This document shows positions 52,275-62,662 of a DNA stretch of 64,000 nucleotides, one piece after another. This DNA comes from Acidobacteriota bacterium (GTDB lineage Bacteria > Acidobacteriota > Polarisedimenticolia > JACPZX01). The position numbers were made by a program, and so were the translations under genes. Position 1 is the stretch's first letter. Each line of letters begins with the position of its first letter. Location: positions 39,043 to 103,042 of the forward strand of contig JACPZX010000030.1 in NCBI GenBank assembly GCA_016195325.1. Reading direction: 5' to 3'. The notes under the pieces are model-generated. The model was not told the origin of the DNA and did not search any database. It saw only the letters and a list, made by a program, of their open reading frames with translations.

Positions 52275-53578
52275 CGGGCCTCGCTCCGGAGCAGCTCGAT
52301 TCGCGAATCGTCCGGCGCGAGAGCCCTGAGCTTCTCGATGTAGGGCGTGGCCTCGTCCCGCCGTCGCTGGTGAAGCAGGAACGACGCGAATCTCGCGCAC
52401 GCCTCTGGCTCGTCCGGATAAGCTTTCAACGCCCCCACGTACGTGCGTTCGGCGTCTGGCGCCTTCCCGAGCGCGGCCAGCTCGTCCGCGAGATCGAGAA
52501 TGATCTCGAGGCCACCCGCCCTCCGGGCGAGGTATCGTTTCAGGAACTCCGCCGCGCGCGCGTGATCCTGCATGCGGCCGTAGGCGATGCCCATGAGGTA
52601 GAGCGCCGACGTCCCGCTGTCTCCGTCGGCGTCGGACGCGATGACATCCCCGAGCGGTGACAGGCTCTCCTCGAACTTCCCTTCGTCCTGAAGAATCTGG
52701 CCGATCTTCAGCCTGCCGAAGGTCGTGAGCTCCGGCTCCCCGGACGTCGCGAAATTCCGGTAGGCTTCGATGGCCTCCTTCCGCCGGCCGACCCGCTCGA
52801 GAATCGTCGCCCGCGCGGAGAGCCTCGCATTCCTCGTCTCGCGATCCACCGATGGTCCCGAGTCGATCCCGGCGAGGATGGCGTCGGCCACGTCCTTCGC
52901 GAAGGCCGCGTCATCGAGGAGCGTGTGGACTTCCGCGTTCGGCGTGAGCTCGAAGCTGCGGCGGACCAGCTCCGACGCCTCCTTCGTCAGCCCGGAGCGC
53001 CAGTACAGGACCGCGAGCGCGTCCCGGTAGAAGAAGAACTCCGGGTCGAGATCCGACGCCGTGAGACACGCGGCCGCCATCACGCGCTCTTCATATCCGG
53101 GGGCGCGCCGCACGTTCGGAGCCGCCTTCTCCGGGTGCGAGACTCCCGCCTTTGCGGCCGCAACGACCGCGCGCAGACGCGCGAGACGCTCGCCCCCCGC
53201 GACGTGCGAGCGATAGACCTCGGCAAGGTTGAACCAGGCCCAGGCGTCGGCGGGATTGGCGGCAACGGCGGCCGTGACGGCCGCGACACCGACGCCGAAG
53301 CGCTCCTCCGCGCCGCGCGCCGCCAGCGCGGGGATCGTCACGCCGTTGGCCTCGGAGATCTCGACCGCCCGGGCCACCAGCACCTGCCCCGGCCCGTCGC
53401 CTGGCTCCCACGAGCGCGCCTTCACGAACTCGTCGAACGCGGTGGCGACGTCGCCGGCCGCGAGGGCCCGCTCGCCGCGGTGGCGGTGGGTGAACCAGGC
53501 GATCCGAGAGGAGGCGTCCCAGACGCTCAGAGAGAGCAGCACCAGGAGTCCGGCGCGGCGCAACGCCCGCCGGATCAC
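52265..53578 (-). CDS. TPR-repeat protein with N-terminal membrane anchor
   Basis: The 437-residue protein has one hydrophobic N-terminal segment (AGLLVLLSLSVWDAS) and TPR-like helices to the end, for example ALAAGDVATAFDEFVKARSW, AIEAYRNFATSGEPELTTFG, RLKIGQILQDEGKFEESLSP and AERTYVGALKAYPDEPEACA. It probably sits in the membrane and scaffolds other proteins. The GTG at 53578 overlaps the stop of the O-antigen-ligase-like gene (GTGA), so the two are translated together, as often seen for ligase plus TPR gene pairs in polysaccharide loci. The function is not shown. Confidence 0.78.
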   Translation of the reverse strand: MIRRALRRAGLLVLLSLSVWDASSRIAWFTHRHRGERALAAGDVATAFDEFVKARSWEPGDGPGQVLVARAVEISEANGVTIPALAARGAEERFGVGVAAVTAAVAANPADAWAWFNLAEVYRSHVAGGERLARLRAVVAAAKAGVSHPEKAAPNVRRAPGYEERVMAAACLTASDLDPEFFFYRDALAVLYWRSGLTKEASELVRRSFELTPNAEVHTLLDDAAFAKDVADAILAGIDSGPSVDRETRNARLSARATILERVGRRKEAIEAYRNFATSGEPELTTFGRLKIGQILQDEGKFEESLSPLGDVIASDADGDSGTSALYLMGIAYGRMQDHARAAEFLKRYLARRAGGLEIILDLADELAALGKAPDAERTYVGALKAYPDEPEACARFASFLLHQRRRDEATPYIEKLRALAPDDSRIELLRSEARKE

Positions 53579-55140
53579 GCCCTTGAGCCTCGCCGGATCC
53601 GGGAGCCGGGCTCGCCGGCGACCTCGCGCTCGGCCTCGTGCTGCGCCGCCAGGCGCACCAGCCGGATCAGCGCGGCGCCCAGCACGACGAGCAGCAGAAA
53701 GTTCGCCGGTACCTGGAGGTTCGACGTGATGCACGAGTGGACGAGCAGCGCCGCGATGCCAGCGAGGATCCCCGCGTGGGCGTACCGCGAAGGACTGTCC
53801 CTGAAGAGGCCCGGCCGCCAGACGATGAAGAGCCAGGCGCCGCCTCCCAGCAGGGCGAGCACGGCTCCCGGAACGCCGGTGTCGCACACCAGCTCGATGT
53901 ACTCGTTGTGCGCGACGTCCCACCACGAGCCGCCGGGGGGAGCGTAACGCAGGAAGGAGAACGCGAAGGTGCCCAGACCCGTTCCGACGACGGGGTGATC
54001 GGCGATCAGACGCATCGCGTGAGTCCAGGCCTCCATCCTTCCGCCGATGGACGGGTCGGACTGGCCTCGCTTCAGCGTCCCCACGCGCTCGAGGACGTGC
54101 TCCGGGCCGATCCAGAGCAGGAATCCCCCGGCGAGGGCGAGGATGAGAGCGAGGATCGCGATCTCGCGCTTGTGGCGGCCGTACGTCGCGAGCAGCCCGG
54201 CGATGAGGAGCATCGAGAGGCTGGTCGAGATCATCCCGCCCCGCGACAGGGAGTAGAGGATCCCGGCCATCGTGGTGATCGCCGCGAAGCCGCTGAGGAG
54301 GAACTGGGGGAGGGCGTCCACGGTGCCGTGCGCCAGCCGGCGGCGGGCCGCGAAGGTCAGGCCGATCGCGATCGGAAGCGTGGTCCCGGCGAAGGCCGCG
54401 TACGTGTTCCGATCGACGAACGGGCCGAAGGGGTTCGAGAACTCCCCCTCGCGGATCCAGTAGAGCCTGCCGTTCCAGTTGAACTTCTGGAGGATGCCGA
54501 GAAGCGACACCGCGAAGCCGCAGAAGACCGCCACTCCCAGGAGCCTGAACACGCGCTCTATCGTTCGGAAGTGGCCGAGGACCACCGCGAACACGGCGAC
54601 GAGCGAGAGGACGAGCCCGAGCTTCTGCCGCGTCGCGAAGGGGTAGATCGAGAGCGTCCTCCACCCCGGAAGGTCATCGCCGGCCGGCGCGGGGCCGGCC
54701 GGGGGCTCTTGCGCCCCCGCCACCGAGTTCGCGTCGGCCGCCGCGACGCGGGAGGGCCTCCTGGCCACGAGCCACGCGGGGAGATCGGCGCGCCGCGCGC
54801 CCTCGCTCCCGTCGTACCCCGGAATCGTCATCGCGTAGAGGGCGTGCGTGCGCGGGGAGAGGGCCCGGATCACCGCGGGGGGGAGCGGGAGAATCTGCAG
54901 CACCACCAGCGCGACGAAGAGCGCGATCGCCGTCCAGAGGATGCGGAGGCGGCGGGAGATCTCCGCATCCGCCGGGGGCGCGGAAGCGTCACGTTCGCCG
55001 CGATCCCAGGCCCAGGCGAGCAGGATCACCGCCGCGACGATCTCGAGGACGCCCAGCGCCCACCCTTCGACGCCGCCGAAAGCGAGGGGGGTGAAGAGGA
55101 GAAGGAAGTAGATCCCCCCTTCGACGATCGCGTTCCTCAC
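53575..55140 (-). CDS. O-antigen ligase-like membrane protein
   Basis: The 521-residue protein has about eleven or twelve hydrophobic segments and a Wzy_C-type signature: LKRGQSDPSIGGRMEAWTHA, MRLIADHPVVGTGLGTFAFS and DVAHNEYIELVCDTGVPG (about residues 350-420), where the R and H residues belong to the ligase/polymerase family. A long periplasmic-like loop with Pro/Ala (about 105-155) is unusual. GTG 55140 overlaps the selA stop (GTGA) and its own stop overlaps the TPR gene start. It probably joins or polymerises surface glycans; no other glycan genes are adjacent. Confidence 0.83.
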   Translation of the reverse strand: MRNAIVEGGIYFLLLFTPLAFGGVEGWALGVLEIVAAVILLAWAWDRGERDASAPPADAEISRRLRILWTAIALFVALVVLQILPLPPAVIRALSPRTHALYAMTIPGYDGSEGARRADLPAWLVARRPSRVAAADANSVAGAQEPPAGPAPAGDDLPGWRTLSIYPFATRQKLGLVLSLVAVFAVVLGHFRTIERVFRLLGVAVFCGFAVSLLGILQKFNWNGRLYWIREGEFSNPFGPFVDRNTYAAFAGTTLPIAIGLTFAARRRLAHGTVDALPQFLLSGFAAITTMAGILYSLSRGGMISTSLSMLLIAGLLATYGRHKREIAILALILALAGGFLLWIGPEHVLERVGTLKRGQSDPSIGGRMEAWTHAMRLIADHPVVGTGLGTFAFSFLRYAPPGGSWWDVAHNEYIELVCDTGVPGAVLALLGGGAWLFIVWRPGLFRDSPSRYAHAGILAGIAALLVHSCITSNLQVPANFLLLVVLGAALIRLVRLAAQHEAEREVAGEPGSRIRRGSRA

Positions 55141-56552
55141 GACGCCGCGTGGAGCAGCGCCGATTGAAGGGACGTCTCGTCGTCCGGGGGGACGGTGCGC
55201 AGATCGACGAGGAGCCATCCGTCGCGCACCCGCGCGACCACCGCGGGGCGCCCGCCCCGGAGCGCGATCTCGTAGCTCTCGGCGCTCGCGAAGCGCGGGC
55301 GGAGGGCGAGGATTCGAGTCGGGACCTCGCACGCGGGGGCGGCGCCGCCGCCGACCCGTGACGCCCCGTCCTCGACGCGGGCCTCGAGCCTCGCCCCCGC
55401 AGCCACGACGAGGCGGGCGGCGAGCGCCTCGGCCCGGCGGCCGATCTCCGCCGCGGGGGTCGAGAGCATCCGCAGCGTCGGGATCTCCTCGAGCGGCCGG
55501 CCGGCGACGAACGACTCCAGCGTCGCCTCGAGCGCGGCGACGGTCACCTTGTCCGGGCGGAGGGCGCGGTAGAAGGGGTTCGATCTCATCGCCGCGACGA
55601 GATCGGCGCGCCCGACGATGAGCCCGGACTGCGGGCCGCCCAGGAGCTTGTCTCCGGAAAACGTCACGATGTCCGCGCCCTGCTCGAGGATCCACGGGAC
55701 CGGCGGCTCGTCGCCCAGGCCGAACGGCGAGAGATCGAGGAGATTGCCGCTCCCCTGATCCACCATCAGCGGCAGGCCGCTCGACCTGGCGAGGGCCGCC
55801 ATCTCGGCGACGGGCGCCTCCTCCGTGAAGCCGACGATCCGGTAGTTGCTCGTGTGGACCTTGAGGAGCGCGCCCGCGCGATCCCCGAGGGCGGCGCGGA
55901 AATCCGCGACGCGCGTCCGGTTGGTCGTTCCGACCTCTCGGAGGATCGCGCCGCTCTTCGCCATCACGTCGGGGATGCGGAACGAGCCGCCGATCTCCAC
56001 GAGCTCGCCGCGGGAGATGAGGACCTCCCGGCCGTCGGCGAGGGTGTTCAGGGCCAGCATCACCGCGCCCGCGTTGTTGTTGACGGCCAGGCCGCGCGCG
56101 CCGGGGAAGAGGCGCGCGAGGAGATCCTCGATGTGCGCCTGGCGCGAGCCGCGAGCCCCTGAGTCGAGATCGAACTCCACGTCGCAGTAGCCCGCGGCCA
56201 CCGCCGAGGCGCGCGCGACCGCCTCGGCGGACAGGGGCGATCGCCCGAGATTGGTGTGGACGATGACGCCCGTGGCGTTGAGGACGGGTGACGTCCGGCG
56301 CGAGAAGCGGCGGGCGAGGAGGGCGCCGAGCCTGCCGGGGAGGGTCGCCTCGAAGGCGTCGACGCTCGCCGCGTCGATCTCTCCCGCGACGACGGCGCGC
56401 CGCAGCTCGTCGACGGCCTCGCGCACGAGGCCGGTGATGAACTCGCGCGAGAATCGCCCCGCGAGCTCGAGAACCTCGGGCTGATCGAGCAGCACGTTGA
56501 CGGACGGAATGCGCCTGAGTGCCGGTCCCGATCCCAACTCGTCTCGCCCCAC
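55137..56552 (-). CDS. selA: L-seryl-tRNA(Sec) selenium transferase
   Basis: This 471-residue PLP enzyme converts Ser-tRNA(Sec) to selenocysteinyl-tRNA. The N-terminus shows RRIPSVNVLLDQPEV, then NATGVIVHTNLGRSPLSAEA (about residue 90), NNNAGAVMLALNTLADGREV (about 150), VDQGSGNL (about 265) and the PLP lysine in VTFSGDKLLGGPQSGLI (about 300). Length matches the bacterial decameric SelA. Its stop overlaps the next gene, which is not selB; the usual SelA-SelB pairing is absent here. The organism is therefore predicted to make selenoproteins, but I see no selenoprotein in the window. Confidence 0.93.
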   Translation of the reverse strand: MGRDELGSGPALRRIPSVNVLLDQPEVLELAGRFSREFITGLVREAVDELRRAVVAGEIDAASVDAFEATLPGRLGALLARRFSRRTSPVLNATGVIVHTNLGRSPLSAEAVARASAVAAGYCDVEFDLDSGARGSRQAHIEDLLARLFPGARGLAVNNNAGAVMLALNTLADGREVLISRGELVEIGGSFRIPDVMAKSGAILREVGTTNRTRVADFRAALGDRAGALLKVHTSNYRIVGFTEEAPVAEMAALARSSGLPLMVDQGSGNLLDLSPFGLGDEPPVPWILEQGADIVTFSGDKLLGGPQSGLIVGRADLVAAMRSNPFYRALRPDKVTVAALEATLESFVAGRPLEEIPTLRMLSTPAAEIGRRAEALAARLVVAAGARLEARVEDGASRVGGGAAPACEVPTRILALRPRFASAESYEIALRGGRPAVVARVRDGWLLVDLRTVPPDDETSLQSALLHAAS

Positions 56553-56566
56553 CTGCGCGTCTCCGT

Positions 56567-56596
56567 TTGATCTGCCTTCCGACAGGCCGCTATATT
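56567..56596 (+). promoter_or_regulatory. promoter of the MXAN_5187-like operon
   Basis: TTGATC (56567-56572) and TATATT (56591-56596) are separated by 18 bases. The AT-rich island TATATTATAG stands out in the GC-rich context. The leader to ATG 56662 is about 60 bases. Confidence 0.6.
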
Positions 56597-56661
56597 ATAG
56601 GTCGATCCGCCCGTGAGACGGGCGCGACCCCTCTTGAAGTTCCCCGGAGAGTGCCCGCGGC

Positions 56662-57255
56662 ATGCAGGAGCCCCTGTCCCCCATCGAGGAGGATCTCAAC
56701 CGGCTCGAGGTGGCCATCAGGCAGGTCAAGCAGCAGTACGACATCTTCTTCGCCGGCGCGGCCCCGCGGCAGCCCTTCGAGACGAAAAAAGAGGTCGATC
56801 TGCTCATCAAGCGGCTCGGCAACACGCCGATGCAGCGCTTCTCGGATCGCTACCGGTACAACTCCCTCGCCGGCAAGTACCAGACCTACTGCGAGCTCTG
56901 GGCGAAGAACGTCCGGATGAAGGAGGAGGGGCTGCGCCCCGGCGGGAGGGCGGCGCCCCCGCCGTCGCAGGCGGCGCGGCCGCCCGCCGAGTCCGTCGTC
57001 TACCGATCGAGGTTCAGGGATCCGACGTCGGAGGACGACAACTTCAAGACCTTCTATGATAGGTACGTCGAGGCGCGGCGCGCTCTCGACAACGGCGCGA
57101 GCGAGGTCTCGTACTCGACTTTCCTGCAGCAGATCGCGAAGAAGACCGAGGCCATCAAGTCGAAGTCGGGGTGCGACTCGGTCGCGTACAAAATCGTCGT
57201 GAAGGAGGGCACGGTGACGCTCAAGGCCGCCCCCGTGAAGGAGAAGGGAAAATGA
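56662..57255 (+). CDS. MXAN_5187-like C-terminal domain protein
   Basis: The 197-residue protein resembles the C-terminal domain of Myxococcus MXAN_5187-type proteins: LSPIEEDLNRLEVAIRQVKQ, FFAGAAPRQPFETKKEVDLL, IKRLGNTPMQRFSDRYRYNS and LAGKYQTYCELWAKNVRMKE. A Pro/Ala linker (about 95-115) precedes a second helical part with TFLQQIAKKTEAIKSKSGCD. No catalytic motif is seen. It overlaps the TPR lipoprotein gene (ATGA) and starts a four-gene run that ends in purH. The family function is unknown. Confidence 0.7.
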   Translation: MQEPLSPIEEDLNRLEVAIRQVKQQYDIFFAGAAPRQPFETKKEVDLLIKRLGNTPMQRFSDRYRYNSLAGKYQTYCELWAKNVRMKEEGLRPGGRAAPPPSQAARPPAESVVYRSRFRDPTSEDDNFKTFYDRYVEARRALDNGASEVSYSTFLQQIAKKTEAIKSKSGCDSVAYKIVVKEGTVTLKAAPVKEKGK

Positions 57256-57890
57256 CGATGAACGGTCCGACGCGCGCGGCGGCCGTGACCGCCGCCGCCC
57301 TCGCGGCGGTCTGCGCCGGCTGCGCGCACGGCGGCGGCGCGGCGCCCACCGTCTCCCACGACCGGGCGCCGATCCGCGTGGACGCCGCGACCCTCTGGGA
57401 TCCCAACACCGCGAAGGACCCGATCGTCGCGTACCGGTTGCGCCTCGAGACCGAGCCTAACAACCCCGCCCTGCACAACAACCTCGGGAACCTCTACGTC
57501 CAGCGCAACTGGATGGACGAGGCGATCGACGAGTACCGCAAAGCGATCGACATCGACGGCGAGTCCGCGACGGCGTGGAACAATCTCGGCACGGCCTATC
57601 ACAAGCTCGGGAAACTCTCCGCCTCGAAGAGCGCCTTCGAGCGCGCCACCAGGATCGATCCGCGTTACGCGCTCGCCTGGTACGGCATCGGCACCATCTT
57701 CGACGAGCAGGGGGACTACGACAGGGCCGTCGACATGTACCTGAAGGCCGTCTCGCTCAAGCCCGACCTCCTCGACCCGGCGGTCAACCCCCAGGTGATC
57801 AACAACACGAAGATCCTCGCGATCCGCCTGCGGAAGTACCTCGAACAGGGGGGCTCCCTGGCCCTGCCCCTCGAACCGATGCCCGAGTGA
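57252..57890 (+). CDS. TPR-repeat lipoprotein
   Basis: The 212-residue protein has a lipoprotein-type signal (TAAALAAVCAGCAHGG, lipid Cys about 24) and three or four TPR units: NPALHNNLGNLYVQRNWMDE, AIDEYRKAIDIDGESATAWN, NLGTAYHKLGKLSASKSAFE and GIGTIFDEQGDYDRAVDMYL. It probably lies at the periplasmic side of a membrane as a binding scaffold. It overlaps both neighbours by 4 bases. The function is unknown. Confidence 0.82.
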   Translation: MTMNGPTRAAAVTAAALAAVCAGCAHGGGAAPTVSHDRAPIRVDAATLWDPNTAKDPIVAYRLRLETEPNNPALHNNLGNLYVQRNWMDEAIDEYRKAIDIDGESATAWNNLGTAYHKLGKLSASKSAFERATRIDPRYALAWYGIGTIFDEQGDYDRAVDMYLKAVSLKPDLLDPAVNPQVINNTKILAIRLRKYLEQGGSLALPLEPMPE

Positions 57891-58906
57891 CCTCGAGGGT
57901 CTGGCCGCTCGCCGTCGCGCTCGCGGCGCTCGCCGGATCCGGCGCCGCCGCGGCCGACGGCGCGGGCAGCGCGTGGGGCGCCCGGGCGCGCGCGCGGATG
58001 GTCGCCGACGCGCTCAAGGTCGCCCCTCCCGTCCTCGCCGGGCTCATCACGCGGCACGAGGACTCGCTCAGGGCCGGCCTCGAGGAGGCCACCCGGAGCG
58101 AGGGGACCTCGCAGCACAGGCTCGACGGCGCGGACCCCGCCTCCGGCGCCGCGGCCGCGATGGACACGGTGGCGGGGAAGGCGATCGCCGCGATGGACGG
58201 GCACAGGCCGATCTCGGACGTCGTCTTCTACCTCGGCGTCCTCGCCCACCTCGCGGCGGACGTGAGCGATCCGCTCCTGACCGCCCCCGAAGGAGCGACC
58301 GCCCCCTTCGCCCCCGACTTCCCCCGCTACGTCGAGCGAAATCTCGACCGGTTTCCCGCGGTCTTCTACGGCTACCCAGAGGAGCCCGGCACCCTCTCCG
58401 CGGTGGCGCTCGACTCGGCGCACCTCTCGCGCGAGTACTACGGACACCTGGCGCGGGCCTACGCCGAGAGCGGCGGATCGAGCGAGGGGTTCGACGTCCG
58501 ATCGATTCCGTTCGGCATCGCGTCGCTGTGCTACTCGCGCGCGGTGACGGGGATCGCGCGCGCCTGGCTGCACGTCTGGCGCGGGGCCCACGGGGACACC
58601 GGCGGAACTCCCCACCTCGCCTCGGCGGCGCCGCCGCCGAAGGCGATGGCCCCGATCCCGCGCGTCGCCCGCCCCGCACCGCGGGCCCCCGCGCCCCCCC
58701 CGGAGGCCGGCGCGGGCGCGCCCGACGCGGGCGCGCTTCAGGCCGCAGGCGGCGAGGAGGAGACGCCCACGAAGGTCATCATCGGAAAGAGCCGGCGGCG
58801 GCTGAGAGAGGAGGCGGCGCGCTCCGCGAAAGGCGCTCCCGCCGGCGGGACCGCGAATCCCGGCACGGCCAAAGACCCGAACACCCCCGGAGATCCGAAC
58901 GGTTGA
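57887..58906 (+). CDS. secreted hypothetical protein, possibly phospholipase C/nuclease-fold
   Basis: The 339-residue protein has a signal peptide (VWPLAVALAALAGSGAAAAD) and a helical region with metal-ligand-like residues (GLITRHEDSLR, SQHRLDGADPAS, YLGVLAHLAADVSDPLLTAP, YYGHLARAYAE). That pattern recalls zinc-dependent phospholipase C or S1/P1-type nuclease folds, but the match is weak. A Pro/Ala-rich, Lys/Arg-rich tail (from about 240) is probably disordered. GTG 57887 overlaps the TPR gene stop (GTGA). The gene ends 11 bases before purH. Confidence 0.62.
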   Translation: MTSRVWPLAVALAALAGSGAAAADGAGSAWGARARARMVADALKVAPPVLAGLITRHEDSLRAGLEEATRSEGTSQHRLDGADPASGAAAAMDTVAGKAIAAMDGHRPISDVVFYLGVLAHLAADVSDPLLTAPEGATAPFAPDFPRYVERNLDRFPAVFYGYPEEPGTLSAVALDSAHLSREYYGHLARAYAESGGSSEGFDVRSIPFGIASLCYSRAVTGIARAWLHVWRGAHGDTGGTPHLASAAPPPKAMAPIPRVARPAPRAPAPPPEAGAGAPDAGALQAAGGEEETPTKVIIGKSRRRLREEAARSAKGAPAGGTANPGTAKDPNTPGDPNG

Positions 58907-58917
58907 GGAGTCCCGGC

Positions 58918-60513
58918 ATGTCGCGCACGGCACGAGCGATTGTCAGCGTCTTCGACAAGGAAGGTCTCATCCTTTTCTGCCGCGGGCTGGCCGCGCGGGG
59001 GATCGAGATTCTCTCGACCGGCGGCACCGCGACCGCCCTCGTCGAGGCCGGCGTTCCGGTGAAGCAGGTCTCGGAACACACCGGGTCGCCGGAGATCCTG
59101 GAGGGGCGCGTCAAGACGCTGCACCCGAAGGTCCACGGCGGGATTCTCGCGCGGCGCGCCGAGCCGTCCCACATGAAGCAGCTCGTCGACCAGGGCATCG
59201 CCCCGATCGATCTGGTGGCGGTGAACCTCTACCCCTTCGAGCGCACGGTCGCGGCAAAGTCGGAGAGGGTCGAAGAGGTCATCGAGATGATTGACATCGG
59301 AGGCCCCTCGATGATCCGCTCCGCCGCGAAGAACTGGCGCGACGTCGCCGTCGTGACCGATCCGGCCGATTACCCCGCGGTGCTGGCGGAGATCGAGGCG
59401 GAGGGATCGGTGTCGGCCGCGACGCGGCGCCGCCTGGCGGCGAAGGCCTTCGCGCACACGGCGTATTACGATTCGCGCATCGCCGACTACTTCGCCCACG
59501 TGGCCCTCGACGCCGGGAACGCGCCCCGCCTCGCGCCGCGGCCGGCCGGCTTCCCCGACGTCCTCACCTTCGGGCTCGTCAAGGTCGCCGACCTCAGGTA
59601 CGGCGAGAACCCGCACCAGAGCGCCGCCCTCTACGCGGATCCCGCGGAGACGCCGCCCGGAGGCGCCGCCCCCGCCGGGCCGGTGAGCGCGAGGCAGCTC
59701 CAGGGGAAGGAGCTCTCGTTCAACAACATCCTCGACCTCGACGCCGCGTGGGCCGCGGTGGCCGATCTCGAGGCGACCGGCTGCGTGATCGTGAAGCACA
59801 CCACCCCGTCGGGAGCCGCGTGCGCGGACACGCTCGTCGAGGCGTACCGTCTCGCGCGCGACGGCGATCCCGTCTCCGCCTTCGGCGGCATCGTCGCCGT
59901 CAACCGGCCGCTCGACGCCGTGACGGCCGCGGAGATCGCGCCCCTCTTTCTCGAGGCGGTCATCGCCCCGTCGTTCCAGAACGGGGCCCTCGACGCCTTG
60001 AAGGGGAAGAAGAACCTCCGCCTGATGGAGGCGGCCGGGCCGGCCGCAGGCCAGGGAGGATGGGATCTCAAGCGCGTCGCCGGAGGCCTTCTCGTCCAGG
60101 ATCGCGATCGCGTCGGCGAGGCGCCGGCGACTTTCCGCACCGTGACGAAGCGCGGGCCGGCGCCGGGCGAGATGCGCTCGCTCCTCTTCGCGTGGCGCGT
60201 CGCCCGCCACGTGAAGTCCAACGCGATCGTCTACGTGCGCGGAACGCGGACCGTGGGCATCGGCGCCGGGCAGATGAGCCGCGTCGATTCGGCGAAGATC
60301 GGAAGGGACAAGGCGCGCGAGGATCTCTCGGGCACCGTCCTGGCGTCGGACGCCTTCTTCCCCTTCCGCGACGGCGTCGACGAGGCGGCGAAGGCCGGGG
60401 TGGCCGCGATCATCCAGCCGGGGGGATCGGTCCGGGACGAGGAGGTCATCGCCGCGGCCGACGAGCACGGCATCGCGATGCTCTTCACCGGCCGGCGGCA
60501 CTTCAGGCACTGA
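58918..60513 (+). CDS. purH: bifunctional AICAR transformylase/IMP cyclohydrolase
   Basis: This 531-residue enzyme does the last two steps of IMP synthesis: formylation of AICAR and ring closure of FAICAR. The N-terminal cyclohydrolase part shows [69 protein letters not shown] and [16 protein letters not shown]. The transformylase part shows [44 protein letters not shown] and [21 protein letters not shown] 58918 has GAGGAG seven bases before. It is the last gene of the run that starts at 56662. Confidence 0.95.
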   Translation: MSRTARAIVSVFDKEGLILFCRGLAARGIEILSTGGTATALVEAGVPVKQVSEHTGSPEILEGRVKTLHPKVHGGILARRAEPSHMKQLVDQGIAPIDLVAVNLYPFERTVAAKSERVEEVIEMIDIGGPSMIRSAAKNWRDVAVVTDPADYPAVLAEIEAEGSVSAATRRRLAAKAFAHTAYYDSRIADYFAHVALDAGNAPRLAPRPAGFPDVLTFGLVKVADLRYGENPHQSAALYADPAETPPGGAAPAGPVSARQLQGKELSFNNILDLDAAWAAVADLEATGCVIVKHTTPSGAACADTLVEAYRLARDGDPVSAFGGIVAVNRPLDAVTAAEIAPLFLEAVIAPSFQNGALDALKGKKNLRLMEAAGPAAGQGGWDLKRVAGGLLVQDRDRVGEAPATFRTVTKRGPAPGEMRSLLFAWRVARHVKSNAIVYVRGTRTVGIGAGQMSRVDSAKIGRDKAREDLSGTVLASDAFFPFRDGVDEAAKAGVAAIIQPGGSVRDEEVIAAADEHGIAMLFTGRRHFRH

Positions 60514-60526
60514 CCGGCCGGGCGGC

Positions 60527-62647
60527 TCACCTCTCCTCGAGATCCCTCCGCTTGAGCGACTTCACGTAGACGTCGAACGCGGCATCGCGGCCGTGCCGCT
60601 TGTAGTGGCTCGCGAACTCGATGTGCTTCTGGATCGACGCGTCGCCCGGATCCATCTCGAGCGCGTCCTTGAAGTGATCGACGGCGTTCTCGATCTCGAA
60701 TCCCGAAAGCGTCTCGAGGCCCCAGTTGTAGTTCGCGTTCTCGATGTACCGCGGCAGGATCGCCATGTCCTTCCGCTCCTCCCGCAGGCGGTACAGCTTG
60801 TAGAGCGCGCCGGCCCAGTCCGAATCCTTGAACGCGCCCTTCGCCGCGTCGAGCTCCTTGTAGAACTTCGCCCACTTCTGCTGGAGCGCCGCGGCCTTCG
60901 ACCGGGCATCGGCCGCCTCGAAGTTCGCCGGGTCGAGGGCGAGGATCTGGTCGAACCGATCCACCGCCTCGGGGTACTTCTCGTCGCGCGCCAGCGCGCG
61001 CCCCTCCTTCATCAGCGCGTCGATCTTCCTGCGAACCGCCGCGGGGTCGGGCGCGGTCGCCTTCGGGGGCTGCGGGCCCTGCGCGCCGGGGAGGATCTCC
61101 AGCGAGCCGGCCTTGCGGGGCGGCGCGCCCGTCGCCGGGTCACCCGGCCCCTCGACCCCCGCGGGGGTCGGGGCCGGCGGGACCGCGGGGCGCGCGGACG
61201 CCGATTCCGGCTCCGGCCGCGCCGGCTCGCCTCGGAGGACGAAGTACCCTACGCCGGCGGCGAGGAGCAGCACGGCGGCGAGGGCGCCGCCGAGCACCAT
61301 CGTCAGGGGGTTCCGTTTCACGACCGGGACAATCGGCTTGCGCTTCATCACCCCTGCCGAGACCGACGGCGCGCTCGCGTGTCCGGACGATCCGCGGCTC
61401 GGGTGCTCGTCGTGCGGCACGGCCAGCGGGACCGACTCCGAGCTGAGCATCTCCGCATCGGAGGGCCGGGGGGCCTTCGATCCGATCGGGGACTTCGAGG
61501 CGGCGGGCTTCGCGGCGGGAGCGGACGGCGCGGGGGCCGGGGCCTCCGGGTGGGCCGGCGCGGCGGCCTCGCGCTCCGCGATCTGATCGAGATAGCCTCG
61601 GGCGTCGGGATGTTCGGGCTGGAGAGCGATCACCTCCAGGAACGCCTTCTTCGCCTCGGGAAGCCGGCCGGACTCCAGGGCGTCGACGGCCCGGAAGTAC
61701 GACTCGTCCGCCCGCCGCGCGATGTCCTCGAGGACGGCCTTGGCCCGATCGATCAGGACGCCGGCCTGGACGTGACTCTCGCTGATCGCGTAGATGCGGG
61801 ACAGGACGTCGATGGCGGCCTGGGGCTTCTTCTGCCCGAGGAGCTTCTCCCCCTCTGCGATCAGCGCCGCGACACGCGCTTCGGCGTCGGGAGGCGCCCC
61901 TTGGGCCCCCGGAGCCGTCGCCTCGAGGTCGAGGGGGGAGGCCGCCCCGGCGCCGGCGGGCGCGTCGGGCTCGAACTCGAACTGCGCGAGGAGCGCGTCG
62001 GTCTTCTCGCCGGCCCTTCCCTTGAAGGGAGAGGGCGGGAGATCCTTCTTTCCGCCCTTCTCGACCTGGAACGCGGACGGCACCTTCGCCTTGTCTCCCG
62101 GGCGTCCGGTCACCTTCTCGAGGATGGCGCGCGCCTGCTGGTTCGCGTCGTCGACCGACAGCACGTTGCGCGCCTCCTCGGCGGCCTCGCGCGTCTTGCC
62201 CTGCTGGAGGAATCGCTTCGCGCGCTCGAGCCTCTCCTTGACGAAGGGCTGCGCCTCGTGCGCCTGGCTCACCTCCTCGTGGAGCTGGCGGACGGAGTCC
62301 ATGTGCGGGGCGATCTCGGCGAGAAGCTGGCACCCCTCGAGCGCCTCCTGGTACCGGCCCGTGGACATCAGCTCGCGCACGCGCGCGATGCCGATGTCGA
62401 TCTTCTCCTGCGTCTCCGCGTCCGTGGCGCCGGCGGGGAGGAGCGCCGCGCTGTCGTCGGCATCGGTCTCCGTCGCCTCCCAGTTGACGACGAGGAGCTG
62501 CGCCATCCGGATCCCTTCCTTCGCCTTCTGCTGGCCCGGATCGAGCGCGAGCACCTCGTGCCAGTGCGCGATCGCCTCGGCGTACTTCCCGAGGTTGTAC
62601 TCCTTCCCGGCGGTCTCGAGGAGTTCCTTGATTCGCTTGTCGTCCAT
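60527..62647 (-). CDS. TPR-repeat protein with a central membrane helix
   Basis: The 706-residue protein has N-terminal TPR-like units ([60 protein letters not shown], about 1-370), a Pro/Ala/Ser linker, one membrane helix ([21 protein letters not shown], about 450) and C-terminal TPRs ([40 protein letters not shown]). ATG 62647 has GGGAG five bases before. It lies 15 bases after the small BMC-operon gene and is the last gene before the purH side. It may couple cytosolic and extracytoplasmic partners; no direct link to the shell is proven. Confidence 0.78.
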   Translation of the reverse strand: MDDKRIKELLETAGKEYNLGKYAEAIAHWHEVLALDPGQQKAKEGIRMAQLLVVNWEATETDADDSAALLPAGATDAETQEKIDIGIARVRELMSTGRYQEALEGCQLLAEIAPHMDSVRQLHEEVSQAHEAQPFVKERLERAKRFLQQGKTREAAEEARNVLSVDDANQQARAILEKVTGRPGDKAKVPSAFQVEKGGKKDLPPSPFKGRAGEKTDALLAQFEFEPDAPAGAGAASPLDLEATAPGAQGAPPDAEARVAALIAEGEKLLGQKKPQAAIDVLSRIYAISESHVQAGVLIDRAKAVLEDIARRADESYFRAVDALESGRLPEAKKAFLEVIALQPEHPDARGYLDQIAEREAAAPAHPEAPAPAPSAPAAKPAASKSPIGSKAPRPSDAEMLSSESVPLAVPHDEHPSRGSSGHASAPSVSAGVMKRKPIVPVVKRNPLTMVLGGALAAVLLLAAGVGYFVLRGEPARPEPESASARPAVPPAPTPAGVEGPGDPATGAPPRKAGSLEILPGAQGPQPPKATAPDPAAVRRKIDALMKEGRALARDEKYPEAVDRFDQILALDPANFEAADARSKAAALQQKWAKFYKELDAAKGAFKDSDWAGALYKLYRLREERKDMAILPRYIENANYNWGLETLSGFEIENAVDHFKDALEMDPGDASIQKHIEFASHYKRHGRDAAFDVYVKSLKRRDLEER

Positions 62648-62662
62648 GCGACTCCCGGCTCG

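Noticed and set aside
55137-57890. In-frame TGA selenocysteine codon near selA
   Set aside because: All nearby genes read through to normal stops with no interrupted domain, so no selenoprotein is claimed.
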